Below, piece after piece: positions 62,141 to 64,000 of a stretch of DNA of 64,000 nt. The stretch lies in contig NZ_NHRX01000066.1 of NCBI RefSeq assembly GCF_016653115.1, positions 62,001 through 126,000 on the forward strand. The letters run 5' to 3'. The notes beneath the pieces are model-generated. The model was not told the origin of the DNA. It worked only from the letters and a program-made list of their open reading frames with translations, and ran no database searches. Numbering within the stretch: the first letter of the stretch is position 1; each line of letters begins with the position of its first letter. The stretch comes from Rhodocyclus purpureus (GTDB taxonomy: Bacteria > Pseudomonadota > Gammaproteobacteria > Burkholderiales > Rhodocyclaceae). A program made the position numbers and the translations under genes.

Positions 62141-63487
62141 TCAGTGCGTCCTGGCGTCGACTTCCTGCGCCAGCCGGCGCAGCGGCTCGCTGACCGTGAG
62201 CGGCCAGGGCGGCGCGGGTTCGAGGGCGAGCAAGGACGGCGGCAGCGTCGCCAGTTGCGCGCGTGCGAACTCGCGCACCGCGGCCAGCGGCGGCGACGGC
62301 GCGAGGCGGCGGCCTGCCTGCATCACTGGCGTCAGCAGCGCTGTTCCGCCCCCCATTTCGTCGGCGAGCGCCAGCGTGTCGCCGCACATCCGGCCTTCGG
62401 CGTCGAAGCGTCGCCACACCTGCTTGCGCCCGGGCCAGGTGCTCTTGCCTTCGGAGCGCTTGCGCCGGGCGATGCCGTCGTACTCCTGCAGCTTGTAGGC
62501 GCAGTCGAGATAGGGCTGGTCGGCCGAGGTGTTCATGCGCGTGCCGACGCCGAAACCGTCGATCGGTGCGCCGCCGGTGACGAGCGCCTCTACCGCGTGC
62601 TCGTCGAGGTTGCTGCTGGCGAAGATGCCGATCTTCGCGCCACCGCCGGCGTCGAGGATCGCGCGCACGCGGCGCGCGTGTGCGCCGAGGTCACCGCTGT
62701 CGAGACGGACGGCCTGGATGCGGATTCCTTCGTCCGCCAGCCGCTGTGCCAGCGGCAGCAGTGCGGCAGCGGCGGACTCGGTGTCCCAGGTGTCGATCAG
62801 GAGCGTCGTCGCCTGCGGGAACGAGCGCGCGAAGTGCTCGAAGGCCGCGAGTTCGCTGTCGTGCGCCTGGATGAACGAGTGCGCCATCGTCCCGAACAGC
62901 GGGATCTGCCAGCGCATGCCGGCGAGTACGTTCGAGCTGCCGTCGAAGCCGGCGAGGTAGCTCGCGCGTGCCGAGAGCAGCGCGGCTTCGGCGCCGTGTG
63001 CGCGGCGCATGCCGAAGTCGACCAGCAGCTTGTCGCCGGCAGCCAGGCGCACGCGCGCGGCCTTGCTCGCCACCATGGTCTGCAACTGCAAGAGGTTGAT
63101 CAGGCGCGTCTCCAGCAGCTGCGCCTCGCGCAGCGGCGCGACGACGCGCAGGATCGGCTCGTCGGGGAAGAAGACCGTCCCCTCAGGCATCGCCTGCACG
63201 TCGCCGGTGAAACGCAGGTCGGCGAGCGAATCGACGAAGCGCCGGTGAAAGCGCCCGCAATTTGCCAGCCAGTCGAGTTCCGCGGCTGCAAAGTGCAGGT
63301 TTTCGACGCAGTCGAGCGCCTGTTCGAGGCCGGCGGCGACGAGGAAATTGCGTCCGGGCGGCAGCTTGCGCACGAAGAACTCGAACACTGCCGTCTCCTC
63401 CATGCCCCGGTCGAAATACGCCTGTAGCATGGTGAGCTGGTAGAGGTCGGTGAGCAGCGCGCTTTCTTCGCCGTGGCTCATGCTCAT
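62141..63487 (-). CDS. pncB: Nicotinate phosphoribosyltransferase
   Basis: A 448-residue NAPRT of the Preiss-Handler pathway, making nicotinate mononucleotide from nicotinate and PRPP. LLTDLYQLTMLQAYFDRGM, FEFFVRKLPPGRNFLVAAGLE, RLINLLQLQTMVASKAARV, RRAHGAEAALLSARASYLAGFDGSSN, and GVGTRMNTSADQPYLDCAYK are family motifs. Two in-frame ATGs (63487 and 63481) overlap the pncA stop; the first is used. pncA lies directly upstream with a 4-bp overlap, giving a salvage pair. Confidence 0.95.
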   Translation of the reverse strand: MSMSHGEESALLTDLYQLTMLQAYFDRGMEETAVFEFFVRKLPPGRNFLVAAGLEQALDCVENLHFAAAELDWLANCGRFHRRFVDSLADLRFTGDVQAMPEGTVFFPDEPILRVVAPLREAQLLETRLINLLQLQTMVASKAARVRLAAGDKLLVDFGMRRAHGAEAALLSARASYLAGFDGSSNVLAGMRWQIPLFGTMAHSFIQAHDSELAAFEHFARSFPQATTLLIDTWDTESAAAALLPLAQRLADEGIRIQAVRLDSGDLGAHARRVRAILDAGGGAKIGIFASSNLDEHAVEALVTGGAPIDGFGVGTRMNTSADQPYLDCAYKLQEYDGIARRKRSEGKSTWPGRKQVWRRFDAEGRMCGDTLALADEMGGGTALLTPVMQAGRRLAPSPPLAAVREFARAQLATLPPSLLALEPAPPWPLTVSEPLRRLAQEVDARTH

Positions 63488-64000
63488 CCGGCCAGGCTGA
63501 GAGCGCCTGCGGCGCGCATGGCGGCGAGGGCGCGTTCGCCATCGCCGGGGTGCACCTCGACCGGGCGCACGCAGTCGGTCAGCACCACCACGCGGTAAGC
63601 GAGCTTGAGCGCGTCGAGGACGGTATTGAGCACGCAGTAATCGGTGGCCAGCCCGCCGACGAAGAGCCGGCGGACGCCGAGGTCCTGCAGCCGCTGGTGC
63701 AGCTCGCTGTCGTCGAATCCGGAATAGGCCTCGGCGTCGCTCTGCGTCGCCTGCGAGACGATCGCCGTCCCCGGCGGCAGTTGCAGCGCGGCTGTGTATT
63801 GCGCACCCGGGGTGCCGGCGATGCAATGCGGGGGCCACGGGCCGCCCTGCGCGCGGAACGAGCAGTGGTCGGGCGGATGCCAGTCGCGGGTGGCGACGAC
63901 CGGCAGGCCGGCAGCGACGAAGCGCTCGATCCAGCGCTGGAGCGGGGCAATCACCTCCTCGCCTGCGGCGACCGCGAGGCTGCCGCCCGGCAGGAAGTCG
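63484..64000 (-). CDS. pncA: Nicotinamidase, N-terminus outside the window
   Basis: The last ~172 residues of a cysteine-hydrolase-fold nicotinamidase, with the N-terminus cut by the window end (visible from DFLPGGSLAVAAGEEV). RDWHPPDHCSFRAQGG supplies metal ligands and the Cys of VGGLATDYCVLNTVLDALK is the catalytic nucleophile. It converts nicotinamide to nicotinate for pncB. The stop overlaps pncB by 4 bp. Confidence 0.93.
   Translation of the reverse strand, partial: DFLPGGSLAVAAGEEVIAPLQRWIERFVAAGLPVVATRDWHPPDHCSFRAQGGPWPPHCIAGTPGAQYTAALQLPPGTAIVSQATQSDAEAYSGFDDSELHQRLQDLGVRRLFVGGLATDYCVLNTVLDALKLAYRVVVLTDCVRPVEVHPGDGERALAAMRAAGALSLAG

Overview
The window is high-GC, densely coded DNA from a Gram-negative bacterium. 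Gene content points to a betaproteobacterium, probably of the Rhodocyclales type: a yciB-yciI-bolA-ppiC operon next to a DUF2863-type gene, minCDE, lipid A aminoarabinose genes, a NorR-controlled hcp and a tad pilus locus. The order-level assignment is inference from gene families and base composition; no rRNA is present.

Layout. 1-8379: an arn (L-Ara4N lipid A modification) operon, with ArnA split into two genes and arnD separated from the rest by a 1.7 kb REP/BIME-like tandem array. 8631: tRNA-Ser(TGA). 9167-18925: a tad/Flp pilus locus (flp, cpaB, cpaC with a frameshift, lipoprotein, TadG-like, two TadE-like, cpaE, cpaF, tadB, tadC). 18934-22303: queD, a radical SAM gene, an autoregulated-looking HTH gene, lysC and tRNA-Ser(GCT). 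22304-24550: a lower-GC island beside that tRNA with transposase remnants around an NTF2-like gene. 24551-30315: Met-rich secreted protein, yeast-type cytosine deaminase, DedA-rhodanese fusion, second EF-G, thioesterase, small secreted protein. 30521-32484: minEDC. 32704-36153: norR and hcp, with three NorR-type sites and a sigma-54 promoter between them. 36280-36582: duplicated tRNA-Arg(ACG). 36649-44901: small membrane protein, DUF2914-like protein, rlmD, lipoprotein, thrC, a second REP array, nadC and the NAD(P)HX repair enzyme. 45241-48450: a TonB-dependent receptor broken by one in-frame stop, followed by an ABC-type binding protein. 48517-55363: purL, an unidentified P-loop protein, azlCD. 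55364-58981: third REP array, then ppiC-bolA-yciI-yciB and a DUF2863-type gene. 59112-61931: a compact three-gene operon, sufC-like, sufB/D-like and an archaeal-type FBP aldolase/phosphatase. 62141-64000: pncB and the 3' part of pncA.

Most notable are: (i) the sufC/sufB/FBPA-P operon, which joins a minimal archaeal-style Fe-S assembly pair to an archaeal-style sugar-phosphate enzyme; (ii) a family of paired inverted REP elements expanded into three arrays, one inside the arn operon; (iii) three GT-N7-AC sites plus a -24/-12 promoter that predict NO control of hcp; (iv) two single-base lesions, in cpaC and the TonB receptor gene, which may be real decay, phase variation or assembly error.
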